Shown in pieces: positions 1 to 9,764 of a DNA stretch of 64,000 nt. The stretch is from assembly GCF_008000935.1 (NCBI RefSeq), contig NZ_CP042831.1, positions 992,001 through 1,056,000 of the forward strand, written 5' to 3'. The number at the start of each line of letters is the position of its first letter. The stretch's first letter is position 1. The position numbers were made by a program, and so were the translations under genes. The notes beneath the pieces are model-generated. The model saw only the letters and a program-made list of their open reading frames with translations. It had not been told where the DNA came from and ran no database searches. Source of the DNA: Flavobacterium alkalisoli (GTDB taxonomy: Bacteria; Bacteroidota; Bacteroidia; Flavobacteriales; Flavobacteriaceae).

Positions 1-417
1 TCTTGGCAGTAAGTACTGGCACTGAGCCAATTCTACCTGTGTGCGGGCATAAGAGGTTTCTGCCCTTTGGGCAAAAATATCAAGGATAAGGTTCGTCCTG
101 TCTAATACTTTACACTCAAGTATTCTGGTTATATTTTTTTGCTGTGCAGGCGACAGCTCATCATCAAAAATTACGGTTGAAACCTCATTTTCTTTTATGT
201 AATGATGTATCTCATCAATCTTACCCGTACCTAAAAAGGTTTTGGGGTTAGGTTTGTCCATTTTTTGGGAAAAACGCTTTATTACTTCACCACCTGCAGT
301 AAAAGTAAGAAACTCTAACTCATCCAGATACTCTGTTAGCTTTTCTTCGTCCTGATTTTGTGTTATTATCCCGACAATCACGGTTTTTTCAAACCTTATC
401 ACTTCTTTTTCAAGCAT
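1..417 (-). CDS. hflX: GTPase HflX, N-terminal part (gene runs off the left edge)
   Basis: This is the 5' end of a gene read leftwards; 139 codons are visible and the frame is open to the window edge. The start is the ATG at 415-417. The visible part matches the HflX N-terminal domain: a segment reading TVIFDDELSPAQQ, then LDRTNLILDIFAQRAETSYA and a Q-VELAQ stretch, which are family hallmarks. The GTP-binding G motifs would lie outside the window. HflX is a ribosome-associated GTPase that splits stalled or stress-arrested 70S ribosomes in the cytoplasm. A possible -7 box on the minus strand (CAAAAATA at 436-443) lies just upstream. The gene is divergent from the adhesin at 579. Identification is firm; completeness cannot be judged. 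Confidence 0.93.
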   Translation of the reverse strand, partial: MLEKEVIRFEKTVIVGIITQNQDEEKLTEYLDELEFLTFTAGGEVIKRFSQKMDKPNPKTFLGTGKIDEIHHYIKENEVSTVIFDDELSPAQQKNITRILECKVLDRTNLILDIFAQRAETSYARTQVELAQCQYLLPR

Positions 418-578
418 AAATGTTATTTATATCTGCAAAAATACAAAATATATACAAGTCCATTTTGTAAAAAAAATGCGAATAATTAATCGAAATCGTT
501 AAAAGCAAACAGAAAGTTATTAAAATGTTATATTTTTTTAATTTTGATACTTTAATTCTACCAAAACTAGCTTTTTTT

Positions 579-3500
579 ATGAGAAAATTTACTTTCATGA
601 TTTTCATGTCATTATTTTCTATTGCCTCTTTTGGACAGTTGGCAACAGAAGGTTTTGAGACATGGCCCCCTACCGATTGGGGAATTTACAACAACGGCTC
701 CGGAATGCTGAAATTCTGGGTACAGACAGCCGCCGGAGATACAACTTTCCCGGCTTACGCTGGAGATCATGCGGCTCTTGTTGATAAAGAAAACGTGTCG
801 GATACAGCCCCGGTTCCTCAGGACTGGTTGGTAACCCCACAGTTTACTTTACCAAGTAATCCGCAATTACGCTTCTTTTCACGTTTAGGTTTAAACGGAG
901 ATCAGGGTAGTCTTTACCGCATTATGATTTCTGCAGATGCAGATCCTTCTGACCTTTCTGCTTATGTGCAGGTGGAAGAGTGGACTGAAACACAAATTAA
1001 CCCTACACAGCAGGTTTATACGGAGAAGATATTATCGCTTCCTGAAAACCTTGTTGGGCAGCAGGTGTATGTTGCTTTTGTTTTAGTAGGTGATGATGGA
1101 GACAGATGGCTTATAGACAATGTAAGTGTTGTTCAGGAATGTTTAGCCCCGGAAAACATAACGGTAGATAATACGGGTTTAAACACAGCTGACATTACTT
1201 GGGATGCTAATGGCGCTACATCTTGGGAAATAGAAATTGTTCCTGTAGCAGATGCTCCTACGGGAGCTGGTGATGTTTATAACGGTACTTTGCCTTATCA
1301 GGCTACGGATCTTGATCCGGCTACTGCTTATAAAGTTTATGTTCGTTCAATATGTGGGACAAATAACAACAGCCCATGGACTACACCAATTACATTTATT
1401 ACTGCAGCTTTAGGAGAAACGTGTGCAGCTCCTATACAAATAACAACATTACCGTATTCTACTACAGATAATACGGCAAACTACGGTGATGATTATGAAG
1501 GTGTGCCGGGTACAAGTTGTGGAAACACAAACAATTACCTTAATGGTGATGATGTAGTTTATTCATATACTGCCCCTGCAGATGGTATTATAAGTGTAGA
1601 CATTACAGGCAATGGTACTTATGCAGGTATGTTTATTTATGATAACTGTGCTGATATAGGTACAGAATGTTTGGCTGGTGTTGTTTCGGGAGGTACTACT
1701 GACCCGCTTTCAATACCTGTTTTTGCAGTTACGGCAGGAACAACTTATTACATTGTAATATCTACATGGGCTACACCACAGTCTACGCCATATACTTTAA
1801 TAGTTCAAACGGTAAACTGTGCTCCGCCAACAAACTTAACTGTTGCAAACGTAGACAGTTCATCGGCAGATCTTTCTTGGGATGCAAACGGTGCAACATC
1901 TTTTGAAATCGTTATACAGCCTGTAGGTACAGGTATACCGGCGGGAGCAGGAACAACTGTAACCACAAATATGGCGTTTGATGCTACTGAAATGACAGAC
2001 GGTACTCCGTTTGCTCCTTCAACAAACTACGAATACTATGTAAGAAACGATTGTGGCGACGGTACTTTTAGTGCATGGGCAGGCCCGGTTAGCTTCTATA
2101 CAACTCAAATTCCTGCAGCATTAGACTATACTCAGGATTTTGAAGGAACTACAGGTTGGACACTGTTAAACGGTGATGCTACAAACAAATGGATTATTGG
2201 TAATGCCGTAAACAATGGTGGTGCTAATTCATTATACGTTACAAATGATAATGGTGTAAGTAATGCTTATACAAATTCAAGTACATCTGTAGTACAGGCT
2301 TACAGGGATATCCAAATGCCTGCAACGGTAGATGCACTAACACTTTCTTTTGACTGGAGAGCAGAAGCTGAACCATGTTGTGACTACATGAGAGTATGGT
2401 TAGTACCTGCTACTTTTAACCCAACGCCGGGTACAGAAATTACAGCTGGTAACAGTGGTGGTATCCAATTAGGAGGTAACTTTAACCAAAGTGCTGAATT
2501 TACAACAGAGGAATTTTATATTCAGGCTGCTGCATATTCAGGTCAGGTAGCAAGGCTTGTATTTGAGTGGAAAAACGACGGAAGTTTAGGTCCTAACCCT
2601 CCTGCAGCGGTAGATAACATTAACTTATCTTTAGTTACCTGCCCAATTCCGTCTAACTTAACTGCTAGTGATATTGCTTTAAACGGTGCTACGTTTGCAT
2701 GGGATGGCCCAACATCGGTTTCACCAACGTTTGATTACTACATAACAACTTCTTCTACAGCTCCGGATGAGACTACTCCGGTAACTGATAACGTTTCTGA
2801 TGAAACAGTAACATTAGATGATCTTGATAATGCTACAACTTACTACTTCTGGGTAAGAAGCAACTGTGGTAACGATGATGCAAGTAACTGGGTTGGTCCG
2901 GTTATTATCAATACGCTTCAGGTTCCTGCAGATTTAGATTATGCTGAGAATTTTGACGGTACTACAGAATGGACATTAAACAGCATAGGCCAGCCTAACA
3001 AATGGGTAATAGGTACTGCTGTAAATAACGGAGGTACAAGCAGTCTTTATATAACTAACGATGAAGGTGTTACTAACGCTTACAGTAACGAAACTACTGT
3101 ATCTCATGCTTACAGAGATGTACAGATGCCAACTACTGTTGAAGAATTAAACCTTTCTTTCGACTGGAGATCAGTAGGTGAAACAAACGATTACCTTAGG
3201 GTATGGATGGTTCCTGCAACATTTTTACCTACACCGGGTACACAAATTACCGCTGCTAACAGTGGAGGTGTACAGGTAGGAGGTAACCATACAGGAAGTG
3301 CTGAGTTTGTTACAGAAAACTATATTATCAATGCCGAGACATTTGGTGGTCAGGTAATGAGACTTGTATTTGAGTGGAGAAACAATGCCTTTACAGGAAC
3401 TAACCCTCCTGCAGCGGTAGATAACATCAACCTTTCATTTATTACATGTCCTGCACCGGATAACCTTTCGGCATCAAACGTAACTTTAAATACGGCTGAT

Positions 3501-6500
3501 GTTGCATGGGACGCACCTGTAACGGTAACACCGGATTATGATTATTACATAAGTACATCAAATACGGCTCCGGAAGAAACTACAGATCCTACAGATACAG
3601 TAAGTGATCCTAACGTGTCCTTTGATGATCTTGAAGATTCTACTACATACTATGTTTGGGTAAGAAGTAATTGTGGTAATGGTGACCACAGCTATTGGGT
3701 AGGTCCGCAGCTTATTATGACGCCACAAATTCCTGCCGATATGAATTTCGCAGATGATTTTGACACCCTGCCTTCTAACTGGTCGCTTATTAACGGCGAG
3801 CAAATAAACAAATGGTATATAGGTTCTGCTGTATTTAACAGCCCTGATAATGCATTGTATATATCTAACGATAATGGTGTTTCTCACACTTATACAACAG
3901 GTAGCTCAAATTCTGTTGTACATGCTTACAGAGACATACAAATGCCTGCAACAATAACTAATGACCTTGTTCTGTCGTTCGACTGGTTAGGTTTAGGAGA
4001 AAGTAGCTACGATTACTTAAGAGTATGGTTAGTTCCTGTAGCCTTTAACCCAACACCGGGTACACAAATTACAACTGCTAACGGACAACAGATTGGTGGT
4101 AACTTTAATCAGGAAAGTGACTGGACATCAGAGATGTTTATTTTTGACGGAACTGCATACGCAGGTCAGGTTGTACGTTTAGTATTCGAATGGAGAAATG
4201 ATGGTAGCGGTGGTACTCAGCCACCTGCAGCTGTAGACAATGTAGACTTCCGTTTCTTAACTTGTCCTCAACCTACAGATTTATTATCAACGGGTGTTCA
4301 GGGTTCTTCTTACGTAGAGCTTTCGTGGACTCCTGCAGGTACTGAAACACAATGGGAAATTGTAGTTCAGGAAATGGGTTCAGGCGCGCCTGGTGACGCA
4401 CCGGAAGAATCGGTAATCGTTACTGATGATCCTACCTATACATTAGAAATAGAGTCGGGTGTTTACTATGAATTCTATGTAAGAGCTATATGTAGTGATA
4501 CAGATTCAAGTTTCTGGAGTGGCCCTCAGGTGTTCTCTATCTTCAACCCACCTGGATGTGCTAATGTTGAGGTTTTTGACCCTGAGCAGGATATTATACT
4601 TCCGGGTTCGGAATATGTAGTTTGCCCTGGTGAAGATAATTGTATACCATTAAGCGCTAACTACATGCTTACAGGTGAAACAACATCTTATGAAATAGAA
4701 GGTATTGACTATGCTCCGCCATTCCCGTTCACGGGTGGTACTCCGGTATCAGTTGGTACGGATGACGTTTGGTCACCTACGGTTGAACTTCCTTTTGAAT
4801 TTTGTTTCTTCGGAGAAATCTATTCAGAGGTTCTTGTGGGTTCAAACGGTGTAATTACTTTTAATAGCGATATTCCAAATCATACAGCTGAAGGATACTG
4901 TCCATATTCTTTTGATGAAGTTGCACCAGATCCTAATTTCCCTATCCTAAATGCTATCTATGGTGTTTATCAGGATATCGACCCAAGTGTGGAAAATGAT
5001 TTTGCAAATCCGGATATTAACTATCAGGTATTGGGTAACTACCCTTGTCGTGCACTGGTTGTAAACTTCTCTAATGTGGCTCAGTTTGGTTTTGAATGTA
5101 AAGATAACCCTGATATAGGAGCACAAACAACTCAAATTGTTCTTTATGAGATATCAAACGTAATTGAGATATATGTAGGCAGAAGAGTACCATGTGAAGA
5201 CTGGCAGAATGGAGCAGGTATAATAGGTCTTCAAAATGCTGGTGGTACAGAAGCTTTTGTGCCGGACGGAAGAAACACAGGTCCTTGGACAGCTATTGAA
5301 GAAGCTTGGAGATTTACTCCAAATGGTAATACAAACGTTGTGTTTGAATGGTTACAGGATGGTGTATCATTTAGTGATGATACAGATATTACTGTATGTG
5401 TAAGCGAGCCAACTGTTATGACAGCGCGTGCTACTTATACAAACTGTAATGGCGAACTTTTAGTTAAGGAAAGTGATGTAACAATCCGTTTAGCTGAAGA
5501 GATTACTGTAGATAACCTAATAGATCTTACAGCTTGTTCTACAGGTGAAATGGTATCGTTTGATCTTAACGAAAGTACTGTTGATTTTCTTGCAGGATTA
5601 AATAGCCCTGAAAACTTCACGGTTACATTCTATGCAACTCAGGAAGCAGCAGATTTAGGAGGCGATGATAACCTTGTTACTCCTTATGAGACCAATGCAT
5701 CAGAGACTATCTATGTAAGGGTGCAGGAAAATGGTAGTGACTGTTATTCAACAGGTATGTTTGATATTATTATTACAAACAACCCACCACAGTATACCAT
5801 CGCGGGAGATCTTGATATATGTGAAGGTCAAACCACAACACTTACCGTACAGCCAATTAACTTTGAAGTTTCTGAAGCGACTTATGCGTGGACTCTTGAC
5901 GGAGCTGCACTTCCTGATACAGGATCAAGCATCGTAGCTTCTGAAACGGGTATTTATGAAGTAAGCGTGGTAACAGGTTGTGAAGCTACAGAAGCTGTTC
6001 AGGTTACTGTTTATGAAATACCGGTTGCAGATGTAATGGAAAATGTTACTGAATGTGATGTGTTCGAATTACCTGTTCTTAGCACTAATAATATCTACTA
6101 TACAGGCCCTGATGCAACAGGCGATATGCTTGCAGCAGGTACTGAAATAACAACAGACCAGACAATCTACATTTTTGCTCAGGTTCCGGGAACTGACTGT
6201 TCAGACGAAAGCAGCTTTACTGTAGATATTATACCAAGTCCTGTTTTAGGAATTACAGGTGGTTGTGAAAACAATCAGTATGTACTTGAAGTGGCAATGG
6301 ATGAAAACTACAACGAGCAGAACACTATTATTGAGTGGACAAATCCTCAGGGAGCTACAATTGGTACTGGTAGTACTGTAATTGCTGAGGAAGAAGGTGA
6401 ATATATGGTAACTGTAACTCCTGTAGGAGATGTAAGCTGCCCGGCAGTACTTACACTACAGGTTGATAATGTGGCATGTTTAATCCCACGCGGTATTTCT

Positions 6501-6734
6501 CCGAATGGTGATGGTATGAACGATGAGTTTGATCTGACCGGATTTAATGTAACCAAGATAGGCATCTTTAACCGTTACGGTAAAGAGGTTTACAGCCAGA
6601 GTTCTTACAATAAAGAATGGCATGGCCAGGATAAGGGTGGTAACGAGCTTCCTACGGGGACGTATTTCTACTCTATCGAGCTTGGCGATGGTACCAGCAA
6701 AACAGGTTGGGTTTACATCAACAGAGAAGACTAA
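579..6734 (+). CDS. Large modular T9SS surface adhesin, type B sorting domain
   Basis: A 2051-residue secreted protein. I chose the ATG at 579 because it begins a signal peptide (MRKFTFMIFMSLFSIASFG, cleavage near residue 20); the frame is open to 525 but would add an unlikely extension. In order: a cleaved-adhesin/choice-of-anchor J type module (about 20-190), a fibronectin III-like domain, a second beta domain with paired Cys, another FnIII, three tandem units of about 270 residues (from about 511), a further FnIII near 1229, a large beta-rich region, Ig/PKD-like domains, and from about 1967 a gliding-motility-type C-terminal domain starting IPRGISPNGDGMNDEF. That last domain is the type B signal for T9SS export. 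The PorP/SprF-like and OmpA-like genes follow, the usual SprB-SprF arrangement, so it is probably a cell-surface adhesin. The ligand is unknown. Confidence 0.9.
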   Translation: MRKFTFMIFMSLFSIASFGQLATEGFETWPPTDWGIYNNGSGMLKFWVQTAAGDTTFPAYAGDHAALVDKENVSDTAPVPQDWLVTPQFTLPSNPQLRFFSRLGLNGDQGSLYRIMISADADPSDLSAYVQVEEWTETQINPTQQVYTEKILSLPENLVGQQVYVAFVLVGDDGDRWLIDNVSVVQECLAPENITVDNTGLNTADITWDANGATSWEIEIVPVADAPTGAGDVYNGTLPYQATDLDPATAYKVYVRSICGTNNNSPWTTPITFITAALGETCAAPIQITTLPYSTTDNTANYGDDYEGVPGTSCGNTNNYLNGDDVVYSYTAPADGIISVDITGNGTYAGMFIYDNCADIGTECLAGVVSGGTTDPLSIPVFAVTAGTTYYIVISTWATPQSTPYTLIVQTVNCAPPTNLTVANVDSSSADLSWDANGATSFEIVIQPVGTGIPAGAGTTVTTNMAFDATEMTDGTPFAPSTNYEYYVRNDCGDGTFSAWAGPVSFYTTQIPAALDYTQDFEGTTGWTLLNGDATNKWIIGNAVNNGGANSLYVTNDNGVSNAYTNSSTSVVQAYRDIQMPATVDALTLSFDWRAEAEPCCDYMRVWLVPATFNPTPGTEITAGNSGGIQLGGNFNQSAEFTTEEFYIQAAAYSGQVARLVFEWKNDGSLGPNPPAAVDNINLSLVTCPIPSNLTASDIALNGATFAWDGPTSVSPTFDYYITTSSTAPDETTPVTDNVSDETVTLDDLDNATTYYFWVRSNCGNDDASNWVGPVIINTLQVPADLDYAENFDGTTEWTLNSIGQPNKWVIGTAVNNGGTSSLYITNDEGVTNAYSNETTVSHAYRDVQMPTTVEELNLSFDWRSVGETNDYLRVWMVPATFLPTPGTQITAANSGGVQVGGNHTGSAEFVTENYIINAETFGGQVMRLVFEWRNNAFTGTNPPAAVDNINLSFITCPAPDNLSASNVTLNTADVAWDAPVTVTPDYDYYISTSNTAPEETTDPTDTVSDPNVSFDDLEDSTTYYVWVRSNCGNGDHSYWVGPQLIMTPQIPADMNFADDFDTLPSNWSLINGEQINKWYIGSAVFNSPDNALYISNDNGVSHTYTTGSSNSVVHAYRDIQMPATITNDLVLSFDWLGLGESSYDYLRVWLVPVAFNPTPGTQITTANGQQIGGNFNQESDWTSEMFIFDGTAYAGQVVRLVFEWRNDGSGGTQPPAAVDNVDFRFLTCPQPTDLLSTGVQGSSYVELSWTPAGTETQWEIVVQEMGSGAPGDAPEESVIVTDDPTYTLEIESGVYYEFYVRAICSDTDSSFWSGPQVFSIFNPPGCANVEVFDPEQDIILPGSEYVVCPGEDNCIPLSANYMLTGETTSYEIEGIDYAPPFPFTGGTPVSVGTDDVWSPTVELPFEFCFFGEIYSEVLVGSNGVITFNSDIPNHTAEGYCPYSFDEVAPDPNFPILNAIYGVYQDIDPSVENDFANPDINYQVLGNYPCRALVVNFSNVAQFGFECKDNPDIGAQTTQIVLYEISNVIEIYVGRRVPCEDWQNGAGIIGLQNAGGTEAFVPDGRNTGPWTAIEEAWRFTPNGNTNVVFEWLQDGVSFSDDTDITVCVSEPTVMTARATYTNCNGELLVKESDVTIRLAEEITVDNLIDLTACSTGEMVSFDLNESTVDFLAGLNSPENFTVTFYATQEAADLGGDDNLVTPYETNASETIYVRVQENGSDCYSTGMFDIIITNNPPQYTIAGDLDICEGQTTTLTVQPINFEVSEATYAWTLDGAALPDTGSSIVASETGIYEVSVVTGCEATEAVQVTVYEIPVADVMENVTECDVFELPVLSTNNIYYTGPDATGDMLAAGTEITTDQTIYIFAQVPGTDCSDESSFTVDIIPSPVLGITGGCENNQYVLEVAMDENYNEQNTIIEWTNPQGATIGTGSTVIAEEEGEYMVTVTPVGDVSCPAVLTLQVDNVACLIPRGISPNGDGMNDEFDLTGFNVTKIGIFNRYGKEVYSQSSYNKEWHGQDKGGNELPTGTYFYSIELGDGTSKTGWVYINRED
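2110..4260 (+). repeat. Three tandem ~810-bp coding repeats in the adhesin
   Basis: Units begin near 2110, 2922 and 3730, giving a period of about 810 bases (270 residues). Each starts with an I/V-P-A segment, then an acidic-aromatic motif, N-K-W-x-I-G, A-Y-R-D-x-Q-M-P, L-S-F-D-W, R-V-W-x-V-P, R-L-V-F-E-W and a PPAAVDN segment, and ends with a T-C-P-x-P that opens the next fibronectin III-like domain. Nucleotide identity is only partial, so the duplications are not recent. Confidence 0.8.
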
Positions 6735-6755
6735 GATATAATAAAGGTATGACCA

Positions 6756-6775
6756 GGGAGCCCTTATGGGCTCCC
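6756..6775 (+). other. Strong intergenic hairpin between adhesin and porP-like gene
   Basis: A perfect 8-bp stem (GGGAGCCC / GGGCTCCC) with a TTAT loop. It is followed by a mixed pyrimidine tract rather than a clean T-run, so it may be a weak terminator or an mRNA-stability or processing element that sets different levels of adhesin and the downstream outer-membrane genes. Confidence 0.5.
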
Positions 6776-6812
6776 GGTTCTTCCTTTGCCTAACAAAAAA
6801 GAAAACACACAC

Positions 6813-7741
6813 ATGAGAAAAATATACCTTGCCGCTTTGTGGCATTGTGTGGCCTTGCCGATGTTTCTGCACAGCAGGACCCGCACTATACGCAGTACAT
6901 GTATAACATGAACGTGATCAACCCTGCCTATGCGGGCTCGAAGGAGAACTTGTCCTTTGGGTTATTGTACCGCAAACAGTGGGTTGACATCCAGGATTCC
7001 CCAACCACGGCAACCTTCTCAGGGCACAGTCCTGTTGGTAAGAATGTGGGATTGGGCCTATCTGTAATCAACGACCAGATTGGTCCTGTAAAGGAGACCA
7101 ACACCTATGCGGACTTCTCCTACACCCTTAACTTAGGTGGAGAGCACCGCCTTGCCCTTGGCCTTAAGGCCGGAGCAACGTTCCACGATGTGGGGCTATA
7201 CAGTGACATCGGTAACGGATATGTACCGGCACCGGGCGACCCTGCCTTCAGTGAGAACGTTAACAACACCTATTTCAACATAGGTGCAGGATTCTTCTAC
7301 TACACCCAGAAGTACTATGTGGCCTTCTCGGTACCGAACATGCTTAAGAGCAAGCACCTTGATTTTGATGGTACTACAAGGCAGTTCGGATCGGAAGTTC
7401 AGCACTACTTCCTAACGGGGGGTTACGTATTCCAGTTATCGGATAACGTAAAGCTAAAACCCTCTTTCATGTTAAAATCAGCCTTCAACGTATCGCCTTC
7501 TATAGACGGTTCACTGAATGCGCTGTTCTTTGAGCGCTTTGAGATCGGGGCCACCTACAGGCTTGATGACTCTTTTGGTGGTATGGTCAACTACAGGATT
7601 ACCCCTAACCTTAGGCTGGGTTATGCCTATGACCATATTGTTTCCGACCTTAACATCACTACCCCAGCCTCGCATGAGGTAATGCTGTTATTCGATTTGA
7701 ACTTCCCTAAGAAAGTATCACGTTCACCACGTTATTTCTAA
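6813..7741 (+). CDS. PorP/SprF family T9SS outer-membrane protein (frameshift in signal peptide)
   Basis: About 310 residues. The body, with Q-Q-D-P-H-Y-T-Q-Y-M-Y-N then N-P-A-Y-A-G at the mature N-terminus and repeated beta-strands, is the PorP/SprF family, outer-membrane beta-barrel partners of T9SS cargo such as SprB. The only start that gives a signal peptide is the ATG at 6813 (MRKIYLAAL), but it is out of frame with the body, which is open from a GTG at 6839. Adding one base near 6839-6842 would restore a continuous signal peptide ending in SAQQD. This is probably a consensus error, otherwise a lesion that blocks export. The gene lies 78 bases after the adhesin and 20 bases before the ompA-like gene, consistent with one operon. 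Its sequence is visibly richer in G+C than its neighbours. Confidence 0.85.
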
Positions 7742-7761
7742 CCTAAAAGCGACCAAGAAAA

Positions 7762-9631
7762 ATGAAGAACCTATATATCAGTTTAAGTTTTATGCTGGCA
7801 GCACAGTTTGCCATGGCACAGAGCAGGGAAACCGAGAAGGCGGACAAGCTGTATGCCAGGATGGAATATGTTGATGCCGCCAATGAATATATGAAGCTAT
7901 CAGGCAAGAGCGACCCTTATGTTTACAGGCAGCTGGCCGAGAGCTACTACAATGTCTTTAACAGCAAGGAGGCGGTAAAATGGTATGCCAAGGCTACCGA
8001 GAGCCAGCAGGAAGCTGAGATCTATTACCACTATGCCCAGATGCTTAAGGCCGAAGGCAGGTATGAGGAGGCTAATGCGCAGATGCGTAAGTTTGCCCAG
8101 TTAAAGCCGAATGACGAGAGGTCTGTGGCCTTTATGAAAGACCCTGACTACCTTCCGAAATTAAGGAACCAGACAAGATTGTTTGATGAGAAGAAGCTGG
8201 ACATCAACGATGAGAAGTACAGCTCCTTTGGTGCGGTACTTACCGATGACAACAACTTCTACTTCACCAGCGCAAGAAATACGGCAAGGAAGACCTACGG
8301 GGCTAACGAACAGCCGTTCCTTGATATGTACATGGCTACCTATAATGCCGACGGTACCCTTAGTGAGCCGACCCCTATTGCCGATGTGAACAGCAAATGG
8401 CACGACGGCCCTGCAGCGGTAAGCGCAGACGGTAACACGATGTATTTCTCCAGCGAGAGCTTTAAGGAGAGCAAACAGTTTGAGAGGGATAAGGACAACA
8501 ACCTTAAACTGGGCCAGGTATACCTTTACAAGGCTACCAAGGCTGACGGCAAATGGGGTAACATCCAGCCGCTTCCTTTCAACGAGAAGACCTACTCAAC
8601 AGGTAACCCTGCCATCAGTGCAGACGGCAAGACGCTTTACTTTGTTCGAACCGTCCGGGAGGCCAGGGCGGCAACGATATCTGGAAGGTGGAGGTTAAGG
8701 GCAACAACACCTATGGTGAGCCACAGAACCTTGGGGATAAGATCAACACCCCGCCAATGACAATTTCCCATACATCACCTCAGAGGGCAAGCTGTACTTC
8801 TCCTCAGACGGAAGGAAAGGCTTTGGAGCACTGGACGTGTTTGTGGTGGACCTGAAGAAAGGAACAGAAGTGATGAACGTTGGCTTACCAATCAACTCAG
8901 GACAGGATGACTTTGCCTTCAGTTTCAACGACCGGAAGAACATCGGTTTCTTCAGTAGTAACAGGACAGGTGTTGACCAGCTTTACAGCGCAACGCCAAT
9001 CTGTGGCGTTGAGGCTATTGTAATGGTAAGGGATGCCAACACGGGCAAACCGCTGGCAAGCGCGAGGGTATCAATCCTTGATGAGAGGAACAATGTTATT
9101 GAGACCAGGACTGCAGATGCAGGAGGTAAGGTAGTTTACAATGTTGATTGTGACAGGGCCTATACCATCCAGGCAAGCATGACGGGTTATGAGCAGAACA
9201 GCTTCCCGATTGCCAAAACCCATGGTGGTGAGGTGAACGTTATGGCTGACCTGAAACCGATCGAGGAAATCGTGAAAGAAGTTGTAGTGGAACTTAACGA
9301 CATCTTCTTTGAGTTCGATAAGAGTAACATCACCAAAGAGGCAGCCTTTGAGTTAGACAAACTGGTAGAGGTTATGAACAATAACAAGGAAATGACGATC
9401 ATGGTTAAGGCACACACCGATAACCGTGGTAGTGACCAGTACAACATGAACCTTTCTAACAGGAGGGCAAAATCTACTGTTCAGTATGTCATCTCCAAAG
9501 GCATTGCCAAGGAGCGCATCTCAGGACAGGGTTATGGTGAGAGCCAGCCGCTTGTTGACTGTAAAGACAAATGTACAGAGGAAGAGCATGCTAAGAACAG
9601 ACGCTCGGAGTTTGTAATCGTGAAGAAATAA
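7762..9631 (+). pseudogene. OmpA-family T9SS-associated envelope protein, two apparent frameshifts
   Basis: This would be about 623 residues if repaired. It has a signal peptide (cleavage after AMAQ), a TPR-like helical N-terminus (residues about 25-110), a PD40/beta-propeller region, a CnaB-like domain (VMVRDANTGKPLASARV) and a C-terminal OmpA peptidoglycan-binding domain (D-I-F-F-E-F-D-K-S-N-I-T; N-L-S-N-R-R-A). As given, the first frame ends at 8760 and the last frame is open only from 8837. Adding one T near 8645-8647 and one C in the C-run at 8749-8752 restores one continuous reading frame through Y-F-V-S-N-R-P-G-G and N-T-P-A-N-D-N-F-P. Such proteins anchor PorP/SprF systems to the cell wall. 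Two single-base deletions at short homopolymers suggest sequencing error more than gene decay. Confidence 0.85.
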
Positions 9632-9664
9632 TTTTTCATTTTATTATTTATTACATAGTTTTTT

Positions 9665-9696
9665 AAAGCCCTGCACTAAGTGCGGGGCTTTTTATT
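9665..9696 (+). terminator. Rho-independent terminator after the ompA-like gene
   Basis: A 12-bp stem (AAAGCCCTGCAC / GTGCGGGGCTTT, one G-T pair) with a TAA loop, followed by a T-rich tail. It closes the adhesin-porP-ompA unit. Confidence 0.85.
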
Positions 9697-9764
9697 TTCA
9701 TTATGGATATAAAGCAACCTGTTCTTTTTTTGGTTAACTTTATTAGACACAAAACCAGCTAACT

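Noticed and set aside
525..578. Longer start for the adhesin
   Set aside because: It would add 18 residues before a clear signal peptide; a TAATTTTG promoter-like box lies within this segment (539-546).
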